NCBI GenBank assembly: GCA_964614915.1
Contig: CAZTNC010000011.1
Location: 248,001 to 312,000, forward strand
Source of the DNA: WTFY01 sp964614915
Lineage (GTDB): Bacteria; Pseudomonadota; Gammaproteobacteria; UBA4575
DNA length: 64,000 bases
Direction: 5' to 3'
The stretch's first letter is position 1. Each line of letters begins with the position of its first letter. Below the pieces are notes generated by a model. That model saw nothing but the letters and a program-made list of their open reading frames with translations, ran no database searches and was not told where the DNA came from. Below are positions 1 through 9,381 of this stretch, in pieces. A program made the translations under genes and the position numbers.

Positions 1-954
1 TGCACCGTCCTTTTGGTAGGTGTGTCCATTTCTCGTCAAGGTGTTGAGAACACCCTGTATTCTTTCCTGACCTAATGATTGCTCGGAATACCATTGATCG
101 AAGGTGACGGCGAATAATTCCAGATCGTTCCGTATGTCACGTGTCAGCGTATCGAGTGCATAGCCAAGCAACATTTTATAGTCGTCTTCTGTAAGTAGAT
201 TTTTTGCTTGGCTGATAACTGCATCGATGCGACTTTCCGCATCCGTTTCTTCACCGGTGTGTTTGCCAGACTGCAGGTTCAAGTCCTCTGCAGGGTGAAG
301 GAAGGCATGCTCGTGCTCTCGGTGCACAGATGCCGCAATATCCCATATGTAGTCGCCCTGGTAGGCATTGTCAGGGAAATGCAGGGTCTGTCCACAAAGT
401 TCCAGGTACCTGAGCCACACGGAAACAGCCAGGATATCCATCTGGCGGCCTGTGTCGTTTATATAGTATTCACGTTGCACCTCATGGCCTACTGCTTCCA
501 GGAGGTGGGCAATGGATGCTCCGTAAGCGGCTCCTCTCCCATGGCCAACATGTAGCGGGCCGGTAGGGTTGGCTGAGACAAATTCGATCAGAATCTTCTT
601 ACTTGTTTGTGTTTTGCTAAGGCCAAAACACTCCTTGCGTTGAAGGATCTGGCGCAGTATTTCCGCCTCATGACTGGTGTGTAAATAAAAATTTATAAAT
701 CCGGGACCTGCGATTTCAACTTTTGTAATGCTGGGGTGATCCGGGATATGTGCTGCAATTTTCTCAGCTAGTGTGCGTGCCGGTACCTTGGCAGCTTTGG
801 ACAGCTGGAGTGCCAAGTTGGAGGCAAAATCGCCATGTGCGTTGTCCTTGCTACGGCTAACCTGGATAGCAACGTTGGTCTCGGCAGGCAAATCCCCTGC
901 GCCTTGTAAACTGGATACTGCAGCAGCTAGCAGTTTCGAGATTTGTGCTTGCAT
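1..954 (-). CDS. argS: arginyl-tRNA synthetase, N-terminal part (C-terminus beyond window start)
   Basis: Class I aminoacyl-tRNA synthetase that charges tRNA-Arg in the cytoplasm. Only the first 318 residues are in the window; the frame is open to base 1. Seen: an N-terminal additional domain with the family-typical VEIAGPGFINFYL segment, then the HIGH-type nucleotide-binding motif as HVGHGRG within SANPTGPLHVGHGRG, then YYINDTGRQMD. I chose the ATG at 954 because it gives MQAQISKLL, the usual ArgS N-terminus length; an in-frame ATG at 987 would add 11 residues. Its 5' end faces priA, which is transcribed in the same direction further upstream, matching the argS-priA linkage common in gammaproteobacteria. 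The function is secure from the motifs. Confidence 0.95.
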   Translation of the reverse strand, partial: MQAQISKLLAAAVSSLQGAGDLPAETNVAIQVSRSKDNAHGDFASNLALQLSKAAKVPARTLAEKIAAHIPDHPSITKVEIAGPGFINFYLHTSHEAEILRQILQRKECFGLSKTQTSKKILIEFVSANPTGPLHVGHGRGAAYGASIAHLLEAVGHEVQREYYINDTGRQMDILAVSVWLRYLELCGQTLHFPDNAYQGDYIWDIAASVHREHEHAFLHPAEDLNLQSGKHTGEETDAESRIDAVISQAKNLLTEDDYKMLLGYALDTLTRDIRNDLELFAVTFDQWYSEQSLGQERIQGVLNTLTRNGHTYQKDGA

Positions 955-1172
955 GGAGAAAGGATAATCCTGTAGGGCAGGCTGCATTGTACCCAAATGT
1001 AACTACCCTGTACGTGAATTTGACAGGGTATATGCCTTGGCAATTCTTTGACTTTAATCGCTCACCAAGCTGGAGGTTCCTTGCAAAACAATGTCTCTTA
1101 ACGGTCAAAGAGAATGTCCGTGCAGGTCGAAACCTTACATGGAAATATCTAAGGGGATTTCAGTATTGTTGA

Positions 1173-3377
1173 TCAGCCGGTTTCAAGCGGGTCCACTTCG
1201 ATGTTCCAGCGTACACGTTTTGCAAGCGGATGTTGCTGGATCACCGTGGTCCAATTGGGCAGGCGTGCTTGTATCGCCTTTCTGCTAGTGGCAATGACCA
1301 CCAACTGACTCTGATACATGCCAGCCTTGCGTTCGAGATTGGCGGGAATGGGTCCAAACAGGTTTAGGCTCGATGAGCCCGAGGGCAGCATTGAGGATTT
1401 AATTTCCCGTAAGAATTGATAGGTCAAATCTTGTTGATGTGCGCGGGCACGTACCAGCAACATGAAGGAAAAGGGTGGCAGCGCACAGTGTTCACGTTGC
1501 CGAAGGACTTCTTTGGAAAAATCCTGATAACCATGCATCAGCAAGCGGTTGAGCAAAGGATGCTCAGGCTGATGGGTTTGCAGCAGTACCCTGCCTTTTT
1601 TTGCTGAGCGTCCTGCCCTGCCTGACACCTGTACGATCAATTGTGCCAAGCGCTCCGAAGCACGGAAGTCACTGCTCAATAATCCGTGATCAACATTTAG
1701 GATGCCCACCAGGGTTACATTGGGAAAGTCATGTCCCTTGGCCAGCATCTGAGTGCCAATGATTATCTGGTACTTGCCCTGGCGGACCTCTTCCAGCTTG
1801 TCCTGCAGGGTGTGTTTTTTGCGCGTGCTATCGCGATCAATACGTATCATGGCAATGTCTGGAAAAATTTTCTTGAGACGGTTCTCGATGCGCTGTGTTC
1901 CTTCGCCCAAGAACATGAGGTTTTCTGAACCGCATTGCGGACATGTAGTAGGAGCTTTTTCCTGTTTCAGACAGTGGTGACACTTGATAATGTCCTGTCC
2001 CTTGTAAAAAACCATGTGTGAGTCGCAACGCGCACACTCGGCAGTCCAGGCACAGTCATGACAAAGCAGAACGGGGGCAAAACCGCGCCGGTTCAAAAAG
2101 AGCAGAATCTGGTGTTTTTGTTTGAGCTCCGCCTCTATGGCCTGCAACAATTCACTCGACAGGCCGTCTATGGCTTGTTTGGAACGCAAGTCGACGAGCT
2201 TTACCTGGGGAATCTTGGCCAGTTTTGCACGTTTGCTCAAGGTGACATTTCGATAATGACCCAGACTGACATTGTGCTGGCTTTCCAGAGAAGGTGTTGC
2301 ACTGCCTAAAACGATAGGAATGGACAGCTGTTTGGCCCGGTAAACTGCGACGTCACGCGCGCTGTATAGAATGCCTTCCTGTTGCTTAAATGATAGGTCA
2401 TGCTCCTCATCGACTACGATCAAACCAAGGCTTCTGAAAGGTAAGAATATGGCTGACCGGGTACCAACTATCACACTCGCCTGGCCTGTGTTGGCCTGTA
2501 ACCACGTCTGGGCTCCTTCTCCAGTGCTTAAATCAGAGTGCATCAGTGCGACCTGTACATTCAGCCTGGATTCGACTCTCTGTACTAACTGTGGCGTCAG
2601 CCCGATCTCCGGCACAAGCATCAGTACCTGCTTGCCACGCTCTATTACATCCTTCGCCAGAGCGAGGTACACCTCGGTTTTGCCACTGCCGGTAACACCT
2701 GCCAGCAGGTAGACACCGAATTGATGGATGTTTCGGTAGACCTGCTTGTAGGCCTGACGCTGTTCCGGGTTGAGGACCAAGGATTCTGCAACGGCACGAG
2801 GAGGCTTGGCAGGAATTTTGTTACACGAGATTTTCTGGACAAGATTTTTGCCCATCAAGGCACGGACAAACGGGTACCAGTGGCTCACGTGTGCAGCTAT
2901 CTCATCGGCAGTAAGACCTGCAGGATGTGCCTTGATGAGTTCAAACACTTGCCTTTGTTTTGGTGCCCTATCCAGCAGTTGTCCGATGGCTTTGTTCGCA
3001 CAGGCTCGATAGATGGCCTTGGAGGCAGCACGGATATGCTTCTGTTTGCGCAATACCTTTGGGAGGGCGGCATTGAGCACCTCACCCGGTGGCTGCTGGT
3101 AGTATCGTGCTACCCAGAACAGCAATTTTTTCAAAACAGGATCAAATACCGGTTCGGTATCGAGAATTTCCTGAACTGTCTTGAGCTTGTCCGGTGCAAG
3201 TGAGGAACTTGGACACTTCTCCACAACGATGCCGGTGAGTACCCGTTTGCCGAATGGCACACGGACACGCACGCCTACTTGGATGCTGTCTAAGGTGGTG
3301 CCCTGGGGGGTTCTGTACTCAAAATATTGATACAGGGGCACCGGTAGCGCAATTTTTAAAACAGGAGGTGTTGGCAT
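1173..3377 (-). CDS. priA: primosomal protein N' (replication restart helicase PriA)
   Basis: Superfamily 2 3'-5' DNA helicase that recognises stalled forks and reloads the replisome. Seen in order: N-terminal DNA-binding domain beginning LKIALPVPLYQYFEY and RVRVPFGKRV; Walker A GVTGSGKTEVYL near residue 230; DEEH box within VVDEEHDLSFKQQEG; a zinc-binding insertion with CxxC pairs (CHDC, CARC, CHHC, CPQC); helicase C motifs IGTQMLAKGHDFP and QVSGRAGR; and the C-terminal end WNIEVDPLE. Length is 734 residues, as in E. coli (about 732). The frame extends to a TTG at 3398, but the ATG at 3377 (MPTPPVLKIALPVPL) matches the family N-terminus, so I used it. Confidence 0.97.
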   Translation of the reverse strand: MPTPPVLKIALPVPLYQYFEYRTPQGTTLDSIQVGVRVRVPFGKRVLTGIVVEKCPSSSLAPDKLKTVQEILDTEPVFDPVLKKLLFWVARYYQQPPGEVLNAALPKVLRKQKHIRAASKAIYRACANKAIGQLLDRAPKQRQVFELIKAHPAGLTADEIAAHVSHWYPFVRALMGKNLVQKISCNKIPAKPPRAVAESLVLNPEQRQAYKQVYRNIHQFGVYLLAGVTGSGKTEVYLALAKDVIERGKQVLMLVPEIGLTPQLVQRVESRLNVQVALMHSDLSTGEGAQTWLQANTGQASVIVGTRSAIFLPFRSLGLIVVDEEHDLSFKQQEGILYSARDVAVYRAKQLSIPIVLGSATPSLESQHNVSLGHYRNVTLSKRAKLAKIPQVKLVDLRSKQAIDGLSSELLQAIEAELKQKHQILLFLNRRGFAPVLLCHDCAWTAECARCDSHMVFYKGQDIIKCHHCLKQEKAPTTCPQCGSENLMFLGEGTQRIENRLKKIFPDIAMIRIDRDSTRKKHTLQDKLEEVRQGKYQIIIGTQMLAKGHDFPNVTLVGILNVDHGLLSSDFRASERLAQLIVQVSGRAGRSAKKGRVLLQTHQPEHPLLNRLLMHGYQDFSKEVLRQREHCALPPFSFMLLVRARAHQQDLTYQFLREIKSSMLPSGSSSLNLFGPIPANLERKAGMYQSQLVVIATSRKAIQARLPNWTTVIQQHPLAKRVRWNIEVDPLETG

Positions 3378-3835
3378 GGTGAGCCAATAGTCTATCAAGG
3401 CACTTCAATTACTGTTTGAGCCTCGTTCAGTAGGTGCCTCCTTTGCCGGGCATGCTGTGGATAATTCTGTGGATAAAATGTCATATTGGGCTCAAATACC
3501 ACCCAAACCTTTCCTTGATTTGCAGGTATTTTCAAAAACCATCAAATAAACCCTTTAAAATTAATGACTTGCATTGAATCAGGGATTCCAGTGATCCTGC
3601 ACGCGGTAGCATCATGCTTAGCGTCAAATGTGAATAAACCACATCAATATTGCTGGATATCCCATTCATAGCACGTGCTTGTGCAGCATTTTCTTTTGTT
3701 TCTGCCTGTGGCGTGGACTTCCTGGCGGGGTGGGAGGTCATTGCATGCGTAGAAATAGTGTAGTATTCACATGCTCTAATCTTTCAGTGCGACAAAGTGT
3801 GTTCTGGCTTCGTTGAGAGAGGCTTCGGTAAACCA
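3378..3835. other. intergenic region between priA and the HNH gene
   Basis: About 460 bases between the divergent priA and HNH genes. No convincing coding region: the open frames here lack family features and ribosome sites. It contains two perfect DnaA-box sequences in tandem (3456-3476, listed separately) about 80 bases upstream of priA, and presumably the promoters of both flanking genes, though I see no strong -35/-10 pair. Confidence 0.6.
3456..3476 (-). promoter_or_regulatory. two tandem DnaA boxes upstream of priA
   Basis: The 9-mer TGTGGATAA (reverse complement TTATCCACA, the consensus DnaA box) occurs perfectly at 3456-3464 and again at 3468-3476. They are direct repeats with start-to-start spacing of 12 bases. 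Position upstream of priA suggests DnaA control of a replication-restart gene, or a DnaA titration site. The match is seen; the function is inferred. Confidence 0.55.
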
Positions 3836-4426
3836 GTGAACAACTTCAACCTACAAATTCTACGCACGGATATATCAGGCATGCCCATGGAATGGGTGAA
3901 TTATCAGGATGCAGTACGCCTGTACCATATTGAGCAGGTAGCCTACACATGCGGGGAGCGCCTGTATGTGGTGCGTGGCGGCATCAATGCGCGCAGTGGT
4001 CTTCGTAGTCAAATCGAGGTCCATTCCATCATTGCCACGCAGGGCAGCAACCGCTCCTTGCGTGACAGTTATATCCCTCCCCTGAATAATCGTGCATTGT
4101 TCAAGCGAGATGCCAACATGTGCATGTACTGTGGCCAACAATTCACTCGACGTGACTTGTCAAGAGATCATGTACGCCCCCTGAGCCAGGGTGGTTACGA
4201 TGACTGGAACAATGTCGTCACTGCCTGTAAGCGCTGTAATAATCACAAAGCTGGGCAAACCCCTGAGCAGGCCGACATGCAGTTACTTGCGATTCCCTTT
4301 ACCCCAACCCATGCTGAGTACATTTTTTTGCAGGGACACCGTGTACTTGCTGACCAGATGAAGTTTTTGCTGGCACATTTCCCACGTACCAGCCCTTTGC
4401 ATAAGCGTTTCAACAAACTGGCATAA
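3836..4426 (+). CDS. HNH endonuclease family protein
   Basis: Small predicted metal-dependent nuclease of the bacterial HNH family (about 196 residues). Seen: the N-terminal segment ILRTDISGMPMEWVNYQDAV common in this family; two CxxC zinc-knuckle pairs (CMYCGQQF and CKRCNNHK); the HNH core SRDHVRPLSQGGYDDWNNVV; and a C-terminal tail with conserved aromatic residues. Start: a GTG at 3797 opens the frame, but the GTG at 3836 (giving an N-terminus just before NNFNLQILRTD) has a purine-rich GAGAGAGG upstream and fits family length better. Chromosomal copies of this family are widespread in proteobacteria and are usually not tied to restriction systems. The substrate is unknown. It lies between divergent priA and hemH with no operon partner. 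Confidence 0.85.
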   Translation: MNNFNLQILRTDISGMPMEWVNYQDAVRLYHIEQVAYTCGERLYVVRGGINARSGLRSQIEVHSIIATQGSNRSLRDSYIPPLNNRALFKRDANMCMYCGQQFTRRDLSRDHVRPLSQGGYDDWNNVVTACKRCNNHKAGQTPEQADMQLLAIPFTPTHAEYIFLQGHRVLADQMKFLLAHFPRTSPLHKRFNKLA

Positions 4427-4544
4427 TTGACAGCACCTTGGGAGGAACAAGAAATTGTGTCGGTTGTCTGGGCCGACGGGCCTTGCATTCCTCCTCTCCG
4501 TATAGCCGGGATTCATTGCAAGTGATGTTAGGCAGTCCACTTTG

Positions 4545-5648
4545 ATGTCGAAATACAAAGGCAAAAAGGATCATGTTCACGGGGATGACACCTGCCTGGG
4601 TGTACTGATTGTCAACCTGGGCACACCGGATGCACCGACTGTCCGTGCTATCCGGAAATTTCTTGCAGAGTTTTTATGGGATCCGAGGGTTGTTGAGATA
4701 CCCAGAGTCCTGTGGTGGCTGGTTCTGCATACGGCAGTATTGCAGTTGCGGCCACGCAAAAAAGTCGAGTCTTACGTCAAAATCTGGACCGAAGAAGGCT
4801 CACCGCTCTTGGTGATTGGCAAAAAACAGGAATCTGCATTGCAGGCGACTTTACAGGAATCTTGTGCCGGCAGGGTAAAGGTGGTCCTCGCCATGCGTTA
4901 TGGCCAGCCTTCGATAGCATCGGGCTTGCAAATTTTGCAGGAAAACAATGCTCGTCGCATACTGATATTTCCCATGTACCCACAGTATTCCGCCAGTACC
5001 GCGGCCTCTACATTCGACGAGCTGGCGAAGCAACTTGAACAATTGAGGTGGATCCCGGAAATACGAATGATCAACTGCTATGGGGCAGAACCCGAGTATA
5101 TCCATGCCTGCGCAGAAAGGATCCGTTCGCACTGGGAGCACCATCCGCGCAGCCAAAAGCTGTTGTTCTCTTTTCATGGACTGCCAAAGAGCAGTCTCCT
5201 TCAGGGAGACCCTTATCACTGCGAATGTCATCAAACGGCACGCTTGATTGCAGAACAACTGGGCCTGAGAGACGAGGACTGGCTGCTTACTTTCCAATCG
5301 CGTTTCGGCATGACCGAATGGCTGCAGCCCTATACCGACAAAACCCTGAAAAAACTTCCTTCTGAAGGGATTGAGTCGGTTGATGTATTTTGCCCCGGAT
5401 TTTCAGCGGACTGCATTGAGACCCTGGAAGAGATCGATATGCAGAATCATGAAATATTCTTGCGCAGCGGAGGAAAGTCTTTCAACTACATTCCGGCCCT
5501 GAATGACACACGCGCACATATCCAAGCCCTGACACGGATCATCTCCCGGCATATACAGGGCTGGCCGGAATGCACTCAGGGTCCTAGTTCACCCGAAGAG
5601 CGGGAGACCGTCCGCCAGCGTGCATTGCAGCTAGGCGCAAAACAATAG
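4545..5648 (+). CDS. hemH: ferrochelatase
   Basis: Inserts Fe2+ into protoporphyrin IX, the last step of protoheme synthesis, at the cytoplasmic face of the membrane. Seen: GVLIVNLGTPDAPT at the N-terminus, KIWTEEGSPLL, AMRYGQPSI, IFPMYPQYSASTAASTFDEL, the metal-binding histidine in LLFSFHGLPKSSL, the TFQSRFGMTEWLQPYTD segment and the acidic FCPGFSADCIETLEEI block. Length of about 367 residues is typical of proteobacterial enzymes. The ATG at 4545 is preceded by an in-frame TTG at 4542 that adds nothing. It converges with the fructosamine-kinase-like gene, leaving only 20 bases between them. hemW, another heme-related gene, lies about 5 kb away but in a different transcription unit. Confidence 0.97.
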   Translation: MSKYKGKKDHVHGDDTCLGVLIVNLGTPDAPTVRAIRKFLAEFLWDPRVVEIPRVLWWLVLHTAVLQLRPRKKVESYVKIWTEEGSPLLVIGKKQESALQATLQESCAGRVKVVLAMRYGQPSIASGLQILQENNARRILIFPMYPQYSASTAASTFDELAKQLEQLRWIPEIRMINCYGAEPEYIHACAERIRSHWEHHPRSQKLLFSFHGLPKSSLLQGDPYHCECHQTARLIAEQLGLRDEDWLLTFQSRFGMTEWLQPYTDKTLKKLPSEGIESVDVFCPGFSADCIETLEEIDMQNHEIFLRSGGKSFNYIPALNDTRAHIQALTRIISRHIQGWPECTQGPSSPEERETVRQRALQLGAKQ

Positions 5649-5668
5649 CTGGACGTTCTGGCCACTGG

Positions 5669-6577
5669 CTATTTGAGTTCACTGAGTACTTTCAGGCAAG
5701 TCTGTTCGGCCTGTCTGGCATAGCTGGCACCAAACAAATTGAAGTGGTTCAAGACGTGATAGAGATTGTAGAAATCCTTGCGTACCCGGTAGCCCTCATC
5801 CAGAGGGTATGCCTCCATGTAGGCGCTGTAGAATTCTTGGCTGAAACCACCAAATAGCTCAGTCATGGCAAGATCCGTTTCCCGGTCGCCGTAGTAACAG
5901 GCCGGATCATAAACCACCGGCCTTGCCTTTGCGTCGAAGGCAAAATTTCCCGACCAAAGATCACCATGCAACAGGCTGGGTTCGGGTGAGTAATTTTCAA
6001 ACAGTCCGTCCATGTCACACAGTAAATGTTCGCCATGCTCAAGTAATGCGCGCGGCGCACAGTTATGTTTTGCCAGTCCCAGTTGATGCGCGAGCCGCCT
6101 ATGACGCCAGAATGAAACCCAGTTCTTGCACTTCGTATTCGGCTGTAAAGTCGTGCCGATCCAGTTATCCTCGAACCAGCCATAGTAGCTTTCTGTATGT
6201 CGATGCAATCGGGCAAGCAGTCTGCCCAAGGCTGTACCAGACCCGTTTCGGTGAAGTTCCAGAAATTCAAGCAAAAGATAGCAGCGATTGCCAACCTTTC
6301 CATGTGCAACAGGCAACGGAATACGCATGGTCCCTGTTTTGTCCAGAGCTTCCAGATTCCGTGCTTCGCTTTGCAGCATGGCATACATGCTTGGGTGGTG
6401 AAGTTTTAAAAAGTAAGGTTTGGGTTTGCACTGGACTTTAAAGGTTTTACTGATGTCACCACCTGCAATCGGTGTGATTTTTTCAATGTGCAGGGGTTTT
6501 GCAATTTTCCTGGTCAGTTGCACTTCCAGCGAACGCAGGTCAATGCATGTGTTTGCTGTTTCAGGCCCCAAGGACAC
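5669..6577 (-). CDS. fructosamine kinase family protein
   Basis: Aminoglycoside-phosphotransferase-fold kinase of the fructosamine/ketosamine-3-kinase family, thought to phosphorylate sugar adducts on proteins or amines as a deglycation step. Seen: N-lobe TPIAGGDISKTFKV, lysine in YFLKLHH, catalytic loop SLLHGDLWSGN and metal-binding VYDPACYYGDRETDLAM, all diagnostic. 302 residues is the family's usual length. The frame starts with GTG at 6577 and overlaps the end of the upstream exonuclease gene by 17 bases, which suggests translational coupling; no later ATG gives a complete N-lobe. The physiological substrate cannot be read from sequence. Confidence 0.9.
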   Translation of the reverse strand: MSLGPETANTCIDLRSLEVQLTRKIAKPLHIEKITPIAGGDISKTFKVQCKPKPYFLKLHHPSMYAMLQSEARNLEALDKTGTMRIPLPVAHGKVGNRCYLLLEFLELHRNGSGTALGRLLARLHRHTESYYGWFEDNWIGTTLQPNTKCKNWVSFWRHRRLAHQLGLAKHNCAPRALLEHGEHLLCDMDGLFENYSPEPSLLHGDLWSGNFAFDAKARPVVYDPACYYGDRETDLAMTELFGGFSQEFYSAYMEAYPLDEGYRVRKDFYNLYHVLNHFNLFGASYARQAEQTCLKVLSELK

Positions 6578-7451
6578 TCAGCCATCGCTCACGTCGATAT
6601 TTGCTGAACCCGAATTTGTCAAACAACTTTTCAAGGGTCGGGAAATCAGGAGGTTTCCGCTCTAGGCTAATCTCATCAGAGAAATCGATGTCACAATAAA
6701 TCGTTGTCAGCTTCTTATACAGCAACAGATGCTCCCGGTGATTTTCAATCAGGCCTTGGATACGTTTGGCTCCACGGATGTTCATTGAGCTGATTTCCGC
6801 ACAGTTGCTGAGCAGTCCCTCTAGGCTGGAAAACTGGTTCAGCAGCTTGGCTGCAGTAGCCATGCCAATACCTGGCGCACCCTCGATGTTATCCGTCTTG
6901 TCACCTGCGATGGCAAGCTGGTCAGCGATCTGGCTGGGGTCGACACCAAACTGTTTTCTGATCTGGAGAATGGAGTGTCGCTGGCCTTTGGCAAAATTCC
7001 ACAGAATATCGTTTTTAAAAATAAGCTGTGCCAGATCCTTGTCCGAGGTCACGATAGTGATCGGATGGCCGCGCTTGCGCATTTGTCTGGCCAGCGTGCC
7101 TATGATGTCATCCGCTTCATATCGAGGTTGGGCTGTCTCGAACAACCCCGAGGCCTGCAAAAGTTCCCGGCAGTAGACAAACTGCCGTTTGAGTTCCTGG
7201 GGGGCAGGCTCACGATTCGCTTTGTATTCAGGATACAGCTGGTTGCGAAAGGAGGTGCTGAGGCTTTCATCGAAGGCAAAGGCGATGTGCTTGGCTTGGG
7301 TCTGTTTCAGAAACTGGTGGACGAAGTCGACAAAACCATACACAGCGTTTACGGGCTCATTGTCTTGGTTCACGATATGGTTCGGCACGGTAAACCAGGC
7401 GCGAAACACGTAGATGCTGGAATCGATGAGATAGACCTTGTCTGGTGTCAT
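6561..7451 (-). CDS. 5'-3' exonuclease (DNA polymerase I N-terminal domain-like)
   Basis: Stand-alone FEN-family nuclease resembling the 5'-nuclease domain of DNA polymerase I; expected to process flaps and RNA primers using two metal ions. Seen: YLIDSSIYVFRAWF, FAFDESLSTSFRNQLYPEYK, the acidic cluster YEADDIIGTLA, TIVTSDKDLAQL, and the helix-hairpin-helix AIAGDKTDNIEGAPGIGMATA. It has no polymerase or 3'-5' domains, and 296 residues fits a free-standing enzyme. The ATG start at 7451 is clear. It forms a two-gene unit with the overlapping fructosamine-kinase gene. It could be called an Xni/ExoIX relative, but the sequence is closer in style to PolA-type nucleases. Confidence 0.92.
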   Translation of the reverse strand: MTPDKVYLIDSSIYVFRAWFTVPNHIVNQDNEPVNAVYGFVDFVHQFLKQTQAKHIAFAFDESLSTSFRNQLYPEYKANREPAPQELKRQFVYCRELLQASGLFETAQPRYEADDIIGTLARQMRKRGHPITIVTSDKDLAQLIFKNDILWNFAKGQRHSILQIRKQFGVDPSQIADQLAIAGDKTDNIEGAPGIGMATAAKLLNQFSSLEGLLSNCAEISSMNIRGAKRIQGLIENHREHLLLYKKLTTIYCDIDFSDEISLERKPPDFPTLEKLFDKFGFSKYRRERWLSVLGA

Positions 7452-7500
7452 GTGAAGTGCCCAGAAAATTCAGCATGAAGGGCGGACATACGCAATGAAC

Positions 7501-8964
7501 TCAATGGACAATTTTGATCCATTGGCCGGGTTTAGGTTCGCCCTCGGGATACATGCCGTTGATTAGACGCAATTGTTCTACGGGGTGATTGGTAAGGGTC
7601 GACTGTTTTGCCAGGGAGGCGAAAGTATCTTCTGGCTTTGCACGAATCAGCCTGATGCGCTGGGCTTCAGCAAGTTTTTTTTCACCTCCTTTGAGGTTTC
7701 GCATGCTCCGAACCGTGTGGAGCACTGTATCGTCATAGCGGTCCAGGGCACTCTGGTCCTTGCCGATGGCAGTAATCGTGTATACGCGTGTATCCTGGAT
7801 CACAGCTGCAACCCGTCCCGGTCGGCGTGTACCCTTGATGTTCAAGGTGGTGTACCCCGTGTACCCTGCAAAATCTGCAGTCTGTATGTCTTGACCTTGG
7901 CGCAGCCGCCCTTGGGTTTGCCGGTTTAGAAATTCTTTTGGGGTCAGGTATCTGTTCAGGTCCTCTACTGTGATCAGTAGTTGCAGTTCCCGGTCTGCAG
8001 GCCTTGCTAGCAGGCGACTGGGCAGGTTTTCTATTTTCCAGCCTTCGGGAAACTCGATAAAGAGATCCAGGTCACCATGGTAAAATTTCCGGTCACGCAA
8101 TACACCGTCACTTTCGGCAGGGCCGAATGTGAGTCCTTCTATCAAGCGTAAAAATTTCTCGCGGTTGACCTTGCGTGCAACGGGTGACTTGAATTTGTCC
8201 GCAGCCTGTACTACTTCCTGAAGGCGCGAGTCATTATCCGGATGGGTGGAGAATATACCATGGTAAACGTTGGGCTCGCGCCCTTCTTGTTCAGCCCGCT
8301 TCCTTTCAAACTCTTCTTGGGATTTAAGGATTCCCAGAACACTGATCATTTCCTCGGGGTCATAGCCGACACGGGCCAGATACTCGGCGCCCAGGCGGTC
8401 CGCTTCCAGTTCGTGTTTGCGGCCGTAGCCGCGAATCAGCGCAACCCCTCCGACCCCTGCAGCCTGAGATGCGATTTGGCTTCCTGTCAGGACTTCTATG
8501 CCTTTACCTAATAGATCGGTCAGTGTTCCGGCACTTTGCTGGCGGACTCCGTGACGTGCCGTGACATGCCCGATTTCATGACCAAGCACGCCTGCCAACT
8601 CGGCTTCTGAATTCATGTAAGCCATGATGCCGCGCGTGATGTATATGTAGCCTCCCGGCAATGCAAAGGCATTGATCTGGGGGCTGTCCAGAACCGTTAC
8701 ATGGAATACCAGGTCCTTGCGGTGACTTTGTAGCGATAGTTCCCGAACAATCTCTTCGACATAGCGTTGCAACTCAGGATCGCTGTAGGGGCGATACTGC
8801 CGCATCATTTCCTGGTGTGCCCGCCGACCTAGGCTGATTTCTTGATCTTCTGTCATCAGTACCAGATCCTGCTTACCTGTGACTGGGTTGGTTGCACACC
8901 CTGGAAAAAACAGCCATCCCGAAAGGATCAAGCACGTGATAAGAGACTTCATTCCCCGAAGCAT
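7501..8964 (-). CDS. M48 family zinc metalloprotease lipoprotein with C-terminal LysM-like segment
   Basis: Periplasmic, probably outer-membrane-anchored protease of the M48 family (relatives BepA and LoiP work in envelope quality control). Seen: lipoprotein signal ending in WLFFPGC (a slightly unusual lipobox), the zinc motif HEIGHVTARHG with the downstream glutamate in ELEADRLGAEYLA, a region resembling tetratricopeptide linker sequence, and a C-terminal segment (DTFASLAKQ ... LRLINGMYPEGEPKPGQW) resembling LysM. Start: ATG at 8964 has GGGAAA six bases upstream and gives a short signal n-region; ATG at 9009, with AAGGG upstream, would add 15 residues. It stands alone between rpmE and the exonuclease pair, all on the same strand. 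Confidence 0.9.
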   Translation of the reverse strand: MLRGMKSLITCLILSGWLFFPGCATNPVTGKQDLVLMTEDQEISLGRRAHQEMMRQYRPYSDPELQRYVEEIVRELSLQSHRKDLVFHVTVLDSPQINAFALPGGYIYITRGIMAYMNSEAELAGVLGHEIGHVTARHGVRQQSAGTLTDLLGKGIEVLTGSQIASQAAGVGGVALIRGYGRKHELEADRLGAEYLARVGYDPEEMISVLGILKSQEEFERKRAEQEGREPNVYHGIFSTHPDNDSRLQEVVQAADKFKSPVARKVNREKFLRLIEGLTFGPAESDGVLRDRKFYHGDLDLFIEFPEGWKIENLPSRLLARPADRELQLLITVEDLNRYLTPKEFLNRQTQGRLRQGQDIQTADFAGYTGYTTLNIKGTRRPGRVAAVIQDTRVYTITAIGKDQSALDRYDDTVLHTVRSMRNLKGGEKKLAEAQRIRLIRAKPEDTFASLAKQSTLTNHPVEQLRLINGMYPEGEPKPGQWIKIVH

Positions 8965-9171
8965 GGGCTTTCCCGAAATGGTCGTCAACCAGACAGCACC
9001 TGACAGCATTCAGATACCCTTACTTCTTGCCGAGTCCCGGGCAGGTGCAGGACGATAGAAAGCTAGGGGTACCCTTGGGGGACTTGCGACAGATGGCCGG
9101 ATGCGTCCAGTGCTGATAGAACAGATCTTCAGGATTTCAAAAATCGCCTGGTGCTGGCAGCATGTGGCAGA

Positions 9172-9381
9172 TCAGCTTTTTTTGCCGTAGCGCTTTCTGA
9201 ACTTGTCTACCTGTCCGGCGGTATCCACTATCTTCTGCTTGCCCGTGAAGAATGGGTGACATAATGAGCATACGTCGATATGCAGGGATTCGGCACCATA
9301 GGTTGAACGCGTGGTAAAGCGGTTCCCACAACTGCAAATTACCTCGACTTCTTGATACTCAGGATGGATATCGGCTTTCAT
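9172..9381 (-). CDS. rpmE: 50S ribosomal protein L31, zinc-binding type
   Basis: Large-subunit ribosomal protein at the intersubunit bridge. Seen: N-terminus MKADIHPEYQEVEV, then C16 and C18 (ICSCGN) and C38/C41 (VCSLCHPF), the four cysteines of the zinc-containing form, and the conserved HPFFTGKQK ending in a basic tail. The open frame extends 38 residues further upstream, but the ATG at 9381 gives the canonical 69-residue protein. Possession of the Cys-rich form implies zinc is used here; no zinc-independent paralogue is in the window. Confidence 0.97.
   Translation of the reverse strand: MKADIHPEYQEVEVICSCGNRFTTRSTYGAESLHIDVCSLCHPFFTGKQKIVDTAGQVDKFRKRYGKKS

Noticed and set aside
3532..3741. 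69-residue minus-strand frame between priA and the HNH gene
   Set aside because: No ribosome site, no recognisable features, atypical composition.
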